This document shows positions 1-6,516 of a stretch of DNA of 12,292 nt, piece after piece (the stretch's first letter is position 1; every line of letters starts with the position of its first letter). A program made the position numbers and the translations under genes. The stretch covers positions 1-12,292 of the forward strand of contig JAGVPR010000256.1 of the NCBI GenBank assembly GCA_020052115.1, written 5' to 3'. The notes under the pieces are model-generated. The model searched no databases and was not told where the DNA came from. It saw nothing but the letters and a program-made list of their open reading frames with translations. The DNA is from Candidatus Eiseniibacteriota bacterium (GTDB taxonomy: Bacteria; Eisenbacteria; RBG-16-71-46; JAGVPR01).

Positions 1-960
1 ACGCTCGAGCTCGCGCCCGAGAGAATCGGCCAGCGCAACGTCCGCCTCCTGGAGCGATGCGGTGAAGACCGCCGCGCTCGACTCGGCGAGCGCTCGCCGG
101 AACGCTTCCAGCTCCGCGGCCCCGCGCCTTCCCCCGACAAGCCATTCGCCGCCCGCCTCGGCCTGCGGAAACCGGTAGTCGTCGTGCGTGTCGCAGAGTT
201 CGAGCAGGTCCGGCCCTCCGATCGCGCCGAGACGCGTCGAGACGCGCGCGAGCATCCGCGTCCACACCCACCGGCCCTCGATCCGCTCTCGCTCACGGGA
301 AACGAAATCAACGGCCTTGAGGACGAGCGGCATCGGCACCACGTCGCGCAGCCAGGCGTTCTCGTGCAGCACCACGAAGTCGCCCGTCTCGATCCAGACC
401 TCGCCCGAAGGCAGCGGCTCGAAGGATGACTTCGGACGAAACCCGATGTGATAGACGAGGTAGTCGCCGAAGAGCCGGCGTCCGAGCAGCGTGTAGTCGA
501 AGAGTCCCACGTCATCGAGCGCGAGCGTGACACCGAGGATGTTCGTCGCGAACTCCTCGAGCCCGACGCCGGTGTCAATCTTCTCCTTTTCGAAGCGCGC
601 CGAATCGGGCCGGCTGTCGTACTTGCGCTCGCGGAGCGTCACGACCTCGACCTTCTTCGGCGCGACGACCTTCACGTGCTGGACCAGTTCGACGACCTCA
701 AGGCGGCGCGGCGGGTTCCCGCCGTAGGCCAGGACGAACTTCCGGAATCGCGAGAAGGAAACGCCGGGCGTCCCCTCGGCGCGTTCGTGTTCCCGCTCGC
801 GGGCGCTGCGAACGATCTCGGCGAGCGGGACGCGCGGCCCTTCGACGTCCACCGGAGGCAGTGAGTACTCGAGCGTATCGCGCGGAGCGGACGGAGGCTC
901 GGCATGCGAAACACCGCAGAGGAGAGGCAAGAGCAGGGCGATCAGGATCGAGGGCCGCAT
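1..960 (-). CDS. Exported protein of unknown function, 3' end cut by window edge
   Basis: Reading the minus strand from ATG at 960 gives 320 uninterrupted codons that run off the left edge, so the C-terminus is missing. The first 20 residues look like a signal peptide: MRPS, a Leu-rich core, then VSHA with likely cleavage before EPPS. The mature part is mixed alpha/beta, with a charged stretch around residues 50-60 (ARERE, HERAEG) and a central region carrying LFDYTLLGRRLFGDYLVY and GEVWIETGDFVV. That alternating pattern resembles the LolA-like or outer-membrane-lipoprotein-sorting beta fold, but the match is weak and I assign no function. A Shine-Dalgarno-like GGAGG (974-978) lies 13 nt upstream, rather far. 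The gene follows the OmpA-type lipoprotein on the same strand after 86 bp, so an envelope role and possible co-transcription are inferred. High GC at third positions supports coding. The frame is real with good confidence; the family is uncertain. Confidence 0.8.
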   Translation of the reverse strand, partial: MRPSILIALLLPLLCGVSHAEPPSAPRDTLEYSLPPVDVEGPRVPLAEIVRSAREREHERAEGTPGVSFSRFRKFVLAYGGNPPRRLEVVELVQHVKVVAPKKVEVVTLRERKYDSRPDSARFEKEKIDTGVGLEEFATNILGVTLALDDVGLFDYTLLGRRLFGDYLVYHIGFRPKSSFEPLPSGEVWIETGDFVVLHENAWLRDVVPMPLVLKAVDFVSRERERIEGRWVWTRMLARVSTRLGAIGGPDLLELCDTHDDYRFPQAEAGGEWLVGGRRGAAELEAFRRALAESSAAVFTASLQEADVALADSLGRELER

Positions 961-1007
961 GGTCGGAGCGAGACCTCCGCGAGGCGGGATGGATGGGAGG
1001 GAAGCGA

Positions 1008-1039
1008 CCGGCCGGAGACCGTTCGAGGTCCCCGGCCGG
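1008..1039 (-). terminator. GC-rich hairpin after the OmpA lipoprotein gene (possible weak terminator or processing site)
   Basis: CCGGCCGG at 1008-1015 pairs with CCGGCCGG at 1032-1039. After one A/C mismatch, GACC (1017-1020) pairs with GGTC (1027-1030), closing a 6-nt loop. The hairpin starts 7 nt after the TAG of the lipoprotein gene and precedes the next minus-strand gene. No U-tract follows, so full intrinsic termination is doubtful; partial termination or mRNA stabilisation between the two genes is equally possible. Confidence 0.4.
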
Positions 1040-1046
1040 CTTCGGT

Positions 1047-1625
1047 CTACTTCACCGACCAGAACTCGACGCGACGCTCGACCTTCTGCAGGCCCGGCTC
1101 GCTCGCATCGGCCTTCGAGAAACGGTTTCCGAACGACGCCACCTGGATCCGACTCTCGGGGATGCCGTGATCGCGCGTCAGGCACTCGCGTGCCGCTTCG
1201 GCACGCTTCCGGCCCAGCGCCAGGCCGTCATCGCCGCCTTCGATGCGGCTTGCGTGGCCGACGATCAGGAGGCCGAGCTTGGGATTCTGCTGCATCCACT
1301 CGCCGATCCTGCGGCAGATGGCAAGCCCCTCGCGCGTCAGTGTCGTACCGCCATCATCGAAGCTCACGTCATCAATCTTCGCCGAGGGCTTGTCCGACGG
1401 CTGGGGCTCCGGCATGGACTCGTACTCCCATGTCCTCTCGGGAACATAGCCCGGAAGAACCTCCTCGGCCTTCGGACCCTCCTTGGGTTCCGCGATCTTC
1501 CCTCCGGTCGCGCCCTGCGAGGAATCGCCGGTCTTCGCGCCACGCCGGGACGCGCAGCCCGCCGCCATCAGCACGCAGAGCAGCGCCACGAAGAGGCTTG
1601 GAACCAGACGCTTCACTGTGATCAT
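1047..1625 (-). CDS. OmpA-family peptidoglycan-associated-type lipoprotein
   Basis: The 192-residue product starts with a positively charged N-terminus (MITVKR), a hydrophobic core, and a lipobox-like MAAGC with Cys24 as the lipidation site. Ala at +2 gives no inner-membrane retention signal by the E. coli rule. A Gly/Lys/Pro-rich linker (about 25-82) leads to an OmpA C-terminal domain (about 84-190): VSFDDGG, the IVGHAS turn at 121-126, LGRKRAEAA at 137-145, and the terminal ERRVEF. Such domains bind the diaminopimelate of peptidoglycan and tether the outer membrane to the wall. Arg141 of the L-x-x-x-R-A motif is kept, but the usual Asp of the GHTD motif is replaced by Ser126, so canonical binding may be altered. 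Cys104 and Cys148 could form a disulfide. ATG at 1625 is chosen over GTG at 1640 because a strong ribosome binding site sits 5 nt before the ATG. Pal is a possible equivalent, but without a tol cluster here I give no symbol. Confidence 0.9.
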   Translation of the reverse strand: MITVKRLVPSLFVALLCVLMAAGCASRRGAKTGDSSQGATGGKIAEPKEGPKAEEVLPGYVPERTWEYESMPEPQPSDKPSAKIDDVSFDDGGTTLTREGLAICRRIGEWMQQNPKLGLLIVGHASRIEGGDDGLALGRKRAEAARECLTRDHGIPESRIQVASFGNRFSKADASEPGLQKVERRVEFWSVK

Positions 1626-1628
1626 CGC

Positions 1629-1636
1629 CACCTCCC
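1629..1636 (-). promoter_or_regulatory. Ribosome binding site fixing the lipoprotein start at 1625
   Basis: On the minus strand GGGAGGTG precedes ATG 1625, with GGAGG ending 5 nt from the start codon. The site lies inside the 5-codon extension that a GTG start at 1640 would add, so the ATG is the better start. Confidence 0.8.
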
Positions 1637-1702
1637 TCACATGGGGTCACTGTGATCGGGGTCGTTCATGAGGCCGGGAATGGAGATTTTCTTGGGGGCC
1701 AT
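1637..1702 (-). CDS. Possible 21-residue mini-ORF ahead of the lipoprotein gene
   Basis: ATG at 1702 opens 21 codons (beginning MAPKKISIPG, ending HSDPM) whose TGA at 1639-1637 directly abuts the lipoprotein Shine-Dalgarno. Seventeen of the 21 third positions are G or C, while first and second positions are mixed, as in real genes of this window. The upstream ribosome binding signal is poor (GGGTG about 10 nt away), and a longer in-frame ORF reaches back into nadE antisense. It could be a leader peptide coupled to the lipoprotein gene, or chance. No family recognised. Confidence 0.3.
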   Translation of the reverse strand: MAPKKISIPGLMNDPDHSDPM

Positions 1703-1735
1703 GAGCAGAACACCCGGCCCGGAACTTGTGGTGCG

Positions 1736-1764
1736 AGCATACCGAATTGGGCGGCGCTGCGCAA
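1736..1764 (-). promoter_or_regulatory. Candidate sigma70-type promoter for the lipoprotein gene
   Basis: Reading the minus strand, TTGCGC (1764-1759) and TATGCT (1741-1736) are separated by 17 nt. The -35 matches TTGACA at 3 of 6 positions and the -10 matches TATAAT at 4 of 6. The expected start near 1729 gives a leader of about 100 nt that includes the mini-ORF. Confidence 0.4.
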
Positions 1765-1766
1765 GG

Positions 1767-1802
1767 TGCCGCCGCGCGGCCTGTAGCTGCCGCCGCGCGG
1801 CC
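1767..1802. repeat. Two direct copies of a 15-bp element containing a 10-bp palindrome
   Basis: TGCCGCCGCGCGGCC occurs at 1767-1781 and again at 1788-1802, a 21-bp period, or about two helical turns. Each copy contains the perfect palindrome GCCGCGCGGC (1771-1780 and 1792-1801). The pair lies between the candidate lipoprotein promoter and the candidate nadE promoter, an operator-like position. Low sequence complexity makes a chance duplication possible. Confidence 0.5.
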
Positions 1803-1826
1803 CTCACTTCGCCCACGTCCGTCTCG

Positions 1827-1855
1827 TTCCGCGCCGGCTCACTCTGCGCTACAAT
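1827..1855 (+). promoter_or_regulatory. Candidate nadE promoter
   Basis: TACAAT at 1850-1855 matches the -10 consensus at 5 of 6 positions. The hexamer 17 nt upstream, TTCCGC (1827-1832), is a poor -35. Transcription would start near 1862, leaving a leader of about 34 nt before nadE. Confidence 0.45.
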
Positions 1856-1881
1856 GGCGCCGGAGCCGATCGCCTTGGTTC

Positions 1882-1887
1882 GGAGGG
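1882..1887 (+). promoter_or_regulatory. Ribosome binding site fixing the nadE start at 1896
   Basis: GGAGGG ends 8 nt before ATG 1896. It supports this start over upstream in-frame ATGs at 1668, 1701 and 1854, which would add residues with no resemblance to NAD synthetases. Confidence 0.75.
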
Positions 1888-1895
1888 TAGCGGCA

Positions 1896-3587
1896 ATGCC
1901 GTTTCGAATCGCCCTGGCACAAATCAACACGACCGTCGGCGACCTCGATGGCAACACCGAGAAGATCCTTCGCTGGATCGAGCGGGCGCGCGAGGCGCAC
2001 GCGGATCTCGTCGCCTTCCCGGAGCTGACGGTCACCGGATACCCGCCGGAGGACCTGCTCCTCAAGCATCGCTTCGTTCAGCAGAACTTGGACCGGATCC
2101 ACCACATCGCGAAAGCCACCGCCGGGATCACGGCCATCGTGGGTTTCGCGCACCGGGCAGGACGGCTCTACAACGCCGCCGCAATCCTCCACGATGGGCG
2201 GGTCGCGGACATCTATCACAAGAACGCCCTGCCGAATTACGGCGTCTTCGACGAGAAGCGATACTTCGAGCCCGGGCGGCGCGTTCCGGTCTATCGCTGC
2301 GGCTCGATCGTCTTCGGCGTGAGCATCTGCGAGGACATCTGGGTGGACGGCGGCGTCTACGTCGAGCAGGCCGAAGCAGGAGGCGCCCGCCTGCTCGTCA
2401 ACATCTCCGCCTCACCCTACAGCGCGGGCAAAGGGAAGGAGCGCGAAGAGCTGCTCCGCAAGCGCGCGCGCCGCTGCAAGGCAGGCGTCGCCTTCGTCAA
2501 CCTGGTCGGCGGGCAGGACGAGCTCGTCTTCGACGGCCAGAGCGCGGTGGTTCTCCCGGACGGACGTCCGATCGCGCTCGCGCGGCCGTTCGAAGAGGAT
2601 CTCCTCGTCGTGGACTTCCCGCAAGACGACGGGGCTTCCCCGCGACCGGCCGACCCACGCGTGGAGCGCGTGGATCTGCCGGGGATCGAATCACGAAACC
2701 GGGGACCGGCGCCCCCTTTGCGGATCGAAGCAGCCCTCGACCCGTCGGAGGAAATCTATCGCGCGCTCGTCCTCGGCACGCACGACTACGTACGAAAGAA
2801 CGGATTCGAGAAGGTGGTGCTGGGGCTCTCCGGCGGCATTGACTCGGCGCTGACGGCGGCCATCGCGGCCGACGCCCTCGGCCCCTCGAACGTCATCGGG
2901 ATCGCCATGCCGTCGCCGTATTCCTCGGCCTCGAGCATCGAGGACGCCCGCGATCTGGCGCAGAACCTCGGCATGGAGATGAGAACCCTCCCGATCAACG
3001 GCGTCTATCAGGCGTTTCTGGGCGCGCTCGATCCCGAGTTCGGCGAGCGCCCCATGGACGTGACCGAGGAGAACATCCAGGCGCGCGTCCGCGGCACGCT
3101 CCTCATGGCGCTGTCGAACAAGTTCTCCTGGCTCGTTCTCTCCACCGGCAACAAGAGCGAGATGGGGGTCGGCTACGCCACGCTCTACGGCGACATGGCC
3201 GGCGGGTTCGCCGTCTTGAAGGACGTGCCGAAGACGCTCGTTTACCGGCTCGCCCGCCACCGGAACGCGACGGCGGACCGCGCCCTCATCCCGGAGAACG
3301 TGCTCCGCAAGGCGCCATCGGCCGAGCTGAAGCCCGACCAGAAGGACGAGGACACGCTGCCTCCATACGACATCCTCGATCCGATTCTCGAGGCCTACGT
3401 CGAGAAGGACATGGCCCGCGACGAAATCGTCGGCCTGGGCTATGATGCCGAAACTGTCGCCATTGTCGCGCGCATGGTGGACCGCAGCGAATACAAGAGG
3501 CGTCAGGGCGCTCCGGGCATCAAGATCACGCCGAGGGCCTTCGGCAAGGACCGGCGGTTCCCCATCACCCAAGCGTATCGCGGCTAG
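1896..3587 (+). CDS. nadE: Glutamine-dependent NAD(+) synthetase
   Basis: The 563-residue cytoplasmic enzyme converts deamido-NAD to NAD with ATP and glutamine-derived ammonia, the last step of NAD synthesis. The N-terminal nitrilase-type glutaminase domain (about 1-260) starts MPFRIALAQ and shows the complete Glu-Lys-Cys triad: Glu43 in FPELTVTGY, Lys109 in YHKNALPNYGVFDE, and Cys145 in GVSICEDIW. The C-terminal ATP pyrophosphatase synthetase domain (about 285-563) has the P-loop LGLSGGIDS with Ser312 to Ser317, MPSPYSS, STGNKSE, GDMAGGFAVLKDVPKT, and the ending FPITQAYRG. Its length fits the usual two-domain bacterial enzyme. The start follows the GGAGGG site. The gene is divergent from the lipoprotein gene and 24 bp upstream of the permease gene on the same strand, with which it probably shares a transcript. 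The presence of the glutaminase domain means no separate amidotransferase is needed. Nothing is truncated. Confidence 0.97.
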   Translation: MPFRIALAQINTTVGDLDGNTEKILRWIERAREAHADLVAFPELTVTGYPPEDLLLKHRFVQQNLDRIHHIAKATAGITAIVGFAHRAGRLYNAAAILHDGRVADIYHKNALPNYGVFDEKRYFEPGRRVPVYRCGSIVFGVSICEDIWVDGGVYVEQAEAGGARLLVNISASPYSAGKGKEREELLRKRARRCKAGVAFVNLVGGQDELVFDGQSAVVLPDGRPIALARPFEEDLLVVDFPQDDGASPRPADPRVERVDLPGIESRNRGPAPPLRIEAALDPSEEIYRALVLGTHDYVRKNGFEKVVLGLSGGIDSALTAAIAADALGPSNVIGIAMPSPYSSASSIEDARDLAQNLGMEMRTLPINGVYQAFLGALDPEFGERPMDVTEENIQARVRGTLLMALSNKFSWLVLSTGNKSEMGVGYATLYGDMAGGFAVLKDVPKTLVYRLARHRNATADRALIPENVLRKAPSAELKPDQKDEDTLPPYDILDPILEAYVEKDMARDEIVGLGYDAETVAIVARMVDRSEYKRRQGAPGIKITPRAFGKDRRFPITQAYRG

Positions 3588-3611
3588 GCCGGGAGACGAG
3601 TCCTGTCCCCT

Positions 3612-5489
3612 ATGGACGAAGCAGGTTCAACGGCGAGCGCGGCCCCGGGCCCACGCGCGCTCATCGAGGCGCCACGCACCTTGACGTGGCTTCTCGCGTG
3701 GGCCGTCGTCTTCTGCGACATCGGCACCAGCGTCTACTACGTCCCCGGGATCCTCTACGGGCAAGTCGGCAACCTCGCGATCACCTTCGTCGCCGTCACG
3801 ACGCTGGCGTTCATCCTCCTCGCATGGAAGTACACCGAAGTCTCGATCCGCAACCCCGAGGGCGGCGGGGTCGTCACCGTCTCGACGCGGGCCTTCGGCC
3901 TCTACGCGGGTGCGCTCGGCGGCATGCTCATCACCGTTGACTACTTCCTGACGTCGGCCATCTCCACGGCCAGCGGGTTCTTCTACCTGGGCTCGATCTT
4001 CCCGCTGTTCTCCGAACACGTGGTGTTCTTCTCGTGCCTCTCGCTCATAGCGATGGCGCTGCTCAACATCATCGGCATCCGGGAGAGCGCGATGGTGGCG
4101 CTCGCCTTCGCGGTGGCCGCGTTCTCCGTGGATCTGGTCGTCATCGTCCTCGCGCTCGTGAAGCTGGAACCCGGCGAGCTGGGACGCCTCTGGAGCGCCG
4201 CCACGGCCGTCAAGGGCCTGTCGCTGAAGCACGCCGTCGTCGGATTCGCCGGGGCCTGGCTCGCCTTCTCCGGTCTCGAGAGCATCAGCCAGCTATCGCC
4301 GACGCTCTGCCGGCCGCTCTCCCGCACCGTCCGGTTCGCCATGGTCGCGGTGGTCGTTTCGGTCTTGCTCACGTCGCCGCTCTTGACGGCGCTGGCGATC
4401 GGAACGCTGCCGGAGGCGTCGAAGGCGCGGGGCTCCGAGTACTTCATTTCCGAGTTGGGCGGCCACTACGGCGCCTTCTTCACGCGCGCCGCGGTGGTCC
4501 TCACCGCGGCCACGCTCCTTCTCTTCGCGGCCAACACGGCGATCATCGGCGGCTACCACGTGTTCCTGGCGCTGGCGAAGAACCAGTTCCTCCCCTCCTA
4601 CATCTCGCGGCGGAACCGGCGCTACCGCACGCCGCATCTCGCCATCCTGCTCGCGACGATCGTGCCGCTCGGGATCATCGTAGTCACGAAGGCCCACATG
4701 GAGACGCTCGGCGACATGTACGCCTTCGGATTGCTGGGCGCCTTCACGTTCACCTCGCTCGGTCTCGACGTGCTGCGCTGGCGCGAAGGGCGCCGCGGGT
4801 TCGCCTTCGCCGTCGGGCTCCTCACTACGGCCATGGTGATGGTCTCGTGGGTGACCAATATCTTCGAGAAGCCGCTGGCGACGATGTTCGGCGGCTCGGT
4901 CACGCTCCTGGGGCTCTTCGCGGCGATCGCCATCCGGAACGATCTCCCGATCCTCGCCATCAACCGCGTGCCCGCCATCGCGCGACGAGCGGCGGCGCTG
5001 CGCGCCAGGGTCGCCGACGAGGTCGAGGAGAAGGAGTCCATCCTCACACTGGAAGACGCCGTCGCCTTGAAGACACTGCTCCCGTCCTCAACGCTCGTCG
5101 GTCTTCACGGCAGCAATCCGCGCCTCATTGACGAGGCGCTCAGGCGCGTGAAGGGCAACCACGAGCAGGTGCTCTACGCCGTGGCGGTGACCGAGTGGCC
5201 GGGGCTCTTGTCCGGGGAGCAGATCCGCCCGGACCCGGATGTCATCCAGGCGATCAACGAGGCGTACGAGCAGGCGAAGGCGCAGGGGGTGACACTCGTG
5301 CCCACGTGGCGCATCTCCCAAAGCGCGGCCAAGGCGATCGCGGAGACCGCGCGCGCCCTGGAGGTGAACGCGGTGATGCTCGGGGTGAGCCAGCGCTCGG
5401 CGATCTACCACATGCTGCGCGGCAACGTCCTCAAGGGGCTCACGAAGTTCCTGCCCGAGGAGCGGATCCGCATCATCACGGTGGGGTGA
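3612..5489 (+). CDS. APC-superfamily permease with C-terminal universal-stress-like domain
   Basis: The 625-residue protein has about 12 hydrophobic segments between residues 24 and 441. The first contains the Gly-Thr-Ser turn (38-40, in FCDIGTSVYY), as in APC-fold transporters where the helix unwinds to bind substrate. Likely substrates are amino acids or another small solute; the DIGTS motif also recalls KUP potassium carriers, so substrate is not assigned. A charged linker (442-492) leads to a cytoplasmic domain (493-625) resembling UspA: LVGLHGSNP at its start, ALEVNAVMLGVS, then RSAIYHMLRGNV near the end. In USP proteins the ATP motif is G-2x-G-9x-G-S/T; here it is Gly591-2x-Gln594-9x-Gly604-Asn605, so two positions differ and nucleotide binding is doubtful. 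The domain may sense or regulate transport. The start ATG has only a weak upstream GGGAG. The gene likely lies in an operon with nadE and overlaps the convergent DUF72 gene by 14 bp. Confidence 0.88.
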   Translation: MDEAGSTASAAPGPRALIEAPRTLTWLLAWAVVFCDIGTSVYYVPGILYGQVGNLAITFVAVTTLAFILLAWKYTEVSIRNPEGGGVVTVSTRAFGLYAGALGGMLITVDYFLTSAISTASGFFYLGSIFPLFSEHVVFFSCLSLIAMALLNIIGIRESAMVALAFAVAAFSVDLVVIVLALVKLEPGELGRLWSAATAVKGLSLKHAVVGFAGAWLAFSGLESISQLSPTLCRPLSRTVRFAMVAVVVSVLLTSPLLTALAIGTLPEASKARGSEYFISELGGHYGAFFTRAAVVLTAATLLLFAANTAIIGGYHVFLALAKNQFLPSYISRRNRRYRTPHLAILLATIVPLGIIVVTKAHMETLGDMYAFGLLGAFTFTSLGLDVLRWREGRRGFAFAVGLLTTAMVMVSWVTNIFEKPLATMFGGSVTLLGLFAAIAIRNDLPILAINRVPAIARRAAALRARVADEVEEKESILTLEDAVALKTLLPSSTLVGLHGSNPRLIDEALRRVKGNHEQVLYAVAVTEWPGLLSGEQIRPDPDVIQAINEAYEQAKAQGVTLVPTWRISQSAAKAIAETARALEVNAVMLGVSQRSAIYHMLRGNVLKGLTKFLPEERIRIITVG

Positions 5490-6369
5490 CGGCTCCGCCC
5501 GAGTCCATCTCCCTCCACACCTTCAGGAACAGCTCGATGGATCCCGGTGCGAACCCCGCGAAGTGATTGTTGAAGTAGACGTAGGTCTTCCGCCCGCGGC
5601 GAAGAAGTTCGCGGATCGGGCCGATCCAGGCGCGGGTTTCCGCGGTGCGATCCACGATGAGGCGCTCCCAATCCCGCTCGCGCGCCCCTTCCGCGCGTGC
5701 GGCGGCGACCTTCCGGTCCATCTCGTTGTGGTGGCCGAGGAAGCGAATGTAGGCGAAGTCGGCCGTGACGGGATCGCAGCGCACCAGGAGCGATGCCGCC
5801 GTGGGCATCGTGTAGTAGTGCACGAAGGCGAGGGCCACATTGTGCGCGCGCAGCAGGTCGAGCAGCGGATCCGCGATCCATTTCTCGTTTCGCACTTCCA
5901 CGACATATTGCCCGCTGGTCGGGAGCTTCGGCAAGAACGCCGCCAGGCGGCGCCGGAAATCCGCGCCCGTGCGGTACTCCTCGGCGTCCTTCCCCTTCGC
6001 AACGTACGGGAACTGGAAGAGCAGGGGCCCCCGCTTCTCCCCGAGCCGGTCCATCGCCTCGAGGAAGCGGGACCACTCCTCATCGCACCCCTCCAGATAC
6101 CGGTCGTGCGTGATGGAACGCGGCACCTTCGCGGAGAAGACGAAGCCGTCCGGGACCTTCTGCACCCACGCCTCGACCGTGCGCCGGGACGGTGACGAGT
6201 ACCAGGTGGCGTCAATCTCGACGGTGGCGAAGCGGGCGGCATAGAAGCGCAGGTACTCCGCCGGCGCCAGCCCTGCCGGGTAGAAGACGCCGCGCCAGTC
6301 GTCCGTTCCGAAGGACGACGTGCCGACGAGCAGATCTTCTGGAAGAGCGGAGAAATTCAGATCGAGCAC
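5476..6369 (-). CDS. DUF72 (YecE-like) TIM-barrel family protein
   Basis: The 297-residue protein matches the DUF72 family along its length. In order: VGTSSFGTDDWRGVFYP near 15-31 (family pattern GTSSW..W.G.FYP), VEIDATWYSSP, PDGFVFSAKVPRSITH, GPLLFQFP, YVVEVRNEKW, AYIRFLGH, and VYFNNHFAG near 264-272. These are conserved strand ends of a predicted TIM barrel. The biochemical function of this widespread family is not established to my knowledge, so none is given. No signal peptide is visible, so it should be cytoplasmic. The start is GTG at 6369, supported by an excellent ribosome binding site. Its 3' end overlaps the convergent permease gene by 14 bp, and it is divergent from the flavin reductase gene across 147 bp. 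Confidence 0.92.
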   Translation of the reverse strand: MLDLNFSALPEDLLVGTSSFGTDDWRGVFYPAGLAPAEYLRFYAARFATVEIDATWYSSPSRRTVEAWVQKVPDGFVFSAKVPRSITHDRYLEGCDEEWSRFLEAMDRLGEKRGPLLFQFPYVAKGKDAEEYRTGADFRRRLAAFLPKLPTSGQYVVEVRNEKWIADPLLDLLRAHNVALAFVHYYTMPTAASLLVRCDPVTADFAYIRFLGHHNEMDRKVAAARAEGARERDWERLIVDRTAETRAWIGPIRELLRRGRKTYVYFNNHFAGFAPGSIELFLKVWREMDSGGAVTPP

Positions 6370-6372
6370 AAA

Positions 6373-6380
6373 TCACCTCC
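6373..6380 (-). promoter_or_regulatory. Strong ribosome binding site supporting a GTG start for the DUF72 gene
   Basis: The minus strand reads GGAGGTGA then TTT and GTG at 6369-6367. This is close to a perfect anti-16S match at correct spacing, which supports the non-ATG start. Confidence 0.8.
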
Positions 6381-6437
6381 CGGCGGGGCGGGCGGGCCCG
6401 CTCTCGGACCGCCCTAGCAGCACGCTTCCGGTTCAGT

Positions 6438-6443
6438 TATAGT
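6438..6443 (+). promoter_or_regulatory. Candidate -10 element for the flavin reductase gene
   Basis: TATAGT matches TATAAT at 5 of 6 positions in a locally AT-richer patch. The hexamer 17 nt upstream is not a clear -35. A start near 6450 would give a leader of about 67 nt containing the palindrome at 6457-6473. Confidence 0.35.
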
Positions 6444-6456
6444 CTTTGCCATGCGT

Positions 6457-6473
6457 TCGCCGGAGTCCGGCGA
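6457..6473. repeat. Perfect 17-bp palindrome upstream of the flavin reductase gene
   Basis: TCGCCGGA and TCCGGCGA flank a single central G. The site lies 14 bp downstream of the candidate -10 and 44 bp before the ATG, a typical place for a repressor operator. As RNA it would form only a short hairpin. The binding protein is unknown. Confidence 0.5.
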
Positions 6474-6504
6474 CGGGCCGCGCTTGCGGCCAAAGGCAAC
6501 GGCC

Positions 6505-6511
6505 AAGGAGG
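6505..6511 (+). promoter_or_regulatory. Ribosome binding site fixing the flavin reductase start at 6517
   Basis: AAGGAGG ends 5 nt before ATG 6517. It favours this start over the in-frame ATG at 6451, which would add 22 residues unlike the family and put the palindrome inside the coding region. Confidence 0.8.
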
Positions 6512-6516
6512 ATTTC

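Noticed and set aside
1626..1640. GTG 1640 as the lipoprotein start
   Set aside because: The Shine-Dalgarno would fall inside the coding region; ATG 1625 has ideal spacing and a better signal-peptide N-terminus.
861..1655. 264-residue plus-strand frame over the lipoprotein gene
   Set aside because: It is antisense to a clear OmpA lipoprotein and has Arg/Leu-rich, family-less composition typical of GC-rich shadow frames.
1668..1895. Upstream in-frame extension of nadE by 76 residues
   Set aside because: The extension is Arg/Cys-rich and unlike NAD synthetases, it spans the candidate promoter and palindromic repeats, and a good ribosome binding site serves ATG 1896.
4034..5131. 365-residue plus-strand frame inside the permease gene
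   Set aside because: It is an out-of-frame shadow of the permease with extreme Arg/His content and no recognisable motif.
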